From positions 1 to 6,161 of the forward strand of contig CARSXK010000039.1 in assembly GCA_949065595.1 (NCBI GenBank): a stretch of DNA of 6,161 nucleotides, read 5' to 3'. Positions within the stretch are counted from its first letter, which is position 1. The number at the start of each line of letters is the position of its first letter. The translations under genes were made by a program, and so were the position numbers. This document shows, one piece after another, positions 5,383-6,161 of this stretch. This DNA comes from UBA5026 sp949065595. Lineage in GTDB: Bacteria; Bacillota_I; Bacilli_A; RF39; UBA660. A model generated the notes under the pieces. That model saw only the letters and a list, made by a program, of their open reading frames with translations, was not told where the DNA came from and searched no databases.

Positions 5383-6129
5383 ATGAGTAAAATAATTAAA
5401 ACAGTAAGTCGTATTGTTGATAATGTAATAAGGGTGGTTTTATATCTACGATTATCAAAAGAAGATTTAGATAAATTAACTCCAGAAGAAAGATCAGAAA
5501 GTATTAAGAATCAAGAATTAATGTTAAGAGAATATGCTGATGAGCAAGGTTGGGAAGTCGTTGGTATCTATGATGATGAAGATTTTTCAGGAGCTGACAG
5601 AGATCGTCCTAACTTTAATAAAATGATTAAACAATGCGAGGCTGGAAATGTTGATGTTGTTTTGGTAAAGACACAAGCAAGATTTGCTCGTGATATGGAA
5701 CTAGTAAATAAGTACGTTCATAATTTATTTAAACAATGGGATATTAGATTTGTTACTAAACTTGAGGGAATTGATAATACAAAAGTTGAAACAAAGAAAA
5801 CAAGTCAAATAACTGCTATGAAAGATGAATGGATGCTTGAAGATACTTCATTAAACATTCGTGAAACTTTTAAATCTAAAAGGTCTAAAGGTCAATATAC
5901 AGGAAGTTTTGCTCCTTATGGCTATATGAAAGATCCTGAAAATAAAAATCATTTATTGATTGATCCACAAGTTACAGATAATGTTGTTCGTATATTTGAG
6001 GAATATAATAAAGGTTATGGAATGGAAAAAATCGCAAATGGATTAACAAAAGATAACATTTTAAGTCCTTTAGAGTATAAAACATTTAATGGTTGCAATT
6101 TAAAACTTGGTGTTAGTATAGATATATAG
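5383..6129 (+). CDS. Large serine recombinase, truncated after the catalytic domain
   Basis: Large serine recombinases integrate and excise phages and transposons by double-strand cleavage at att sites through a serine-DNA link. Residues about 17-160 are a complete resolvase domain. They include VVLYLRLSKED with Tyr21, Arg23 and nucleophile Ser25; DDEDFSGADRDRPNF with Arg75; and KTQARFARD with catalytic Arg100 and Arg103. From about 176 the Recombinase domain (PF07508) begins (FAPYGYMKDPENKNHLLIDP; then EEYNKGYGMEKIANGLTK, about 206-223). The protein stops at 248, whereas family members are usually about 450-600 residues. The rest of PF07508, the zinc ribbon and the coiled coil are missing. 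AAGGAG (5367-5372) precedes the ATG at 5383 by 10 bases, so the in-frame TTG at 5338 is not needed. After the TAG (6127-6129) another frame stays open to the window end, so a late frameshift is possible. It probably cannot integrate in this form. Confidence 0.85.
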   Translation: MSKIIKTVSRIVDNVIRVVLYLRLSKEDLDKLTPEERSESIKNQELMLREYADEQGWEVVGIYDDEDFSGADRDRPNFNKMIKQCEAGNVDVVLVKTQARFARDMELVNKYVHNLFKQWDIRFVTKLEGIDNTKVETKKTSQITAMKDEWMLEDTSLNIRETFKSKRSKGQYTGSFAPYGYMKDPENKNHLLIDPQVTDNVVRIFEEYNKGYGMEKIANGLTKDNILSPLEYKTFNGCNLKLGVSIDI

Positions 6130-6161
6130 ACACAAAAAACTTTAGTAATGGTATACTAGGT

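Noticed and set aside
4908..6161. A complete new mobile or defence system around the recombinase
   Set aside because: Only one orphan gene, a probable broken helper ORF and a truncated recombinase are visible. No effector domains, second recombinase or att sites can be identified within the window.

Overview
The window is AT-rich chromosomal DNA from a low-GC Gram-positive bacterium. Shine-Dalgarno sites are of the AGGAGG / GGGTGAT type, promoters are sigma-A-like, and TGA is used as a stop (it ends tgt). A collagen-like gene remnant (Gly-Pro-Thr-Gly-Pro) and the gene content point to a gut-type Bacillota, perhaps Erysipelotrichia or a related Bacilli lineage. That placement is inference. I see no rRNA, tRNA or CRISPR array.

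The left half (1-3110) is ordinary core genome. A strong promoter drives tgt (tRNA-guanine transglycosylase). It converges on a small four-helix membrane protein (TIGR04086/YrzE type), with a shared terminator between them. Divergent from the latter are a DUF421 (YrbG/YetF-type) membrane protein and then a COG2426 'small multidrug export' (VTT/DedA-related) membrane protein. The COG2426 gene has its own promoter, overlapped by a perfect 20-bp dyad. As I recall the Bacillus subtilis order (tgt, yrbF/yajC, yrzE, yrbG), this is a shuffled version of a known neighbourhood, with the yrzE-like gene inverted and yajC missing.

The right half (3110-6161) is a decaying accessory region. On the minus strand lies the 3' part of a collagen-like protein gene with no start codon. 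It abuts a frameshifted, internally deleted ISAs1-family (H-repeat type) transposase. That remnant contains an inverted copy of about 20 bp of its own 5' region. Next, on the plus strand, come a 271-residue soluble protein I cannot assign, an AT-rich spacer, a 54-codon ORF that has a good ribosome-binding site but reads ATA where a start codon should be, and a large serine recombinase. The recombinase keeps its whole catalytic domain but stops early in the DNA-binding 'recombinase' domain. These look like parts of a mobile element (integrase, helper ORF, possible cargo) next to an older insertion sequence. Whether the recombinase is truncated or frameshifted cannot be settled because the window ends 32 bases later.

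No clearly new multi-gene system is visible. The items most worth a second look are the unassigned 271-residue gene, the ATA-start helper ORF, the dyad over the COG2426 promoter, the altered substrate loop of Tgt and the rearranged ISAs1 remnant.
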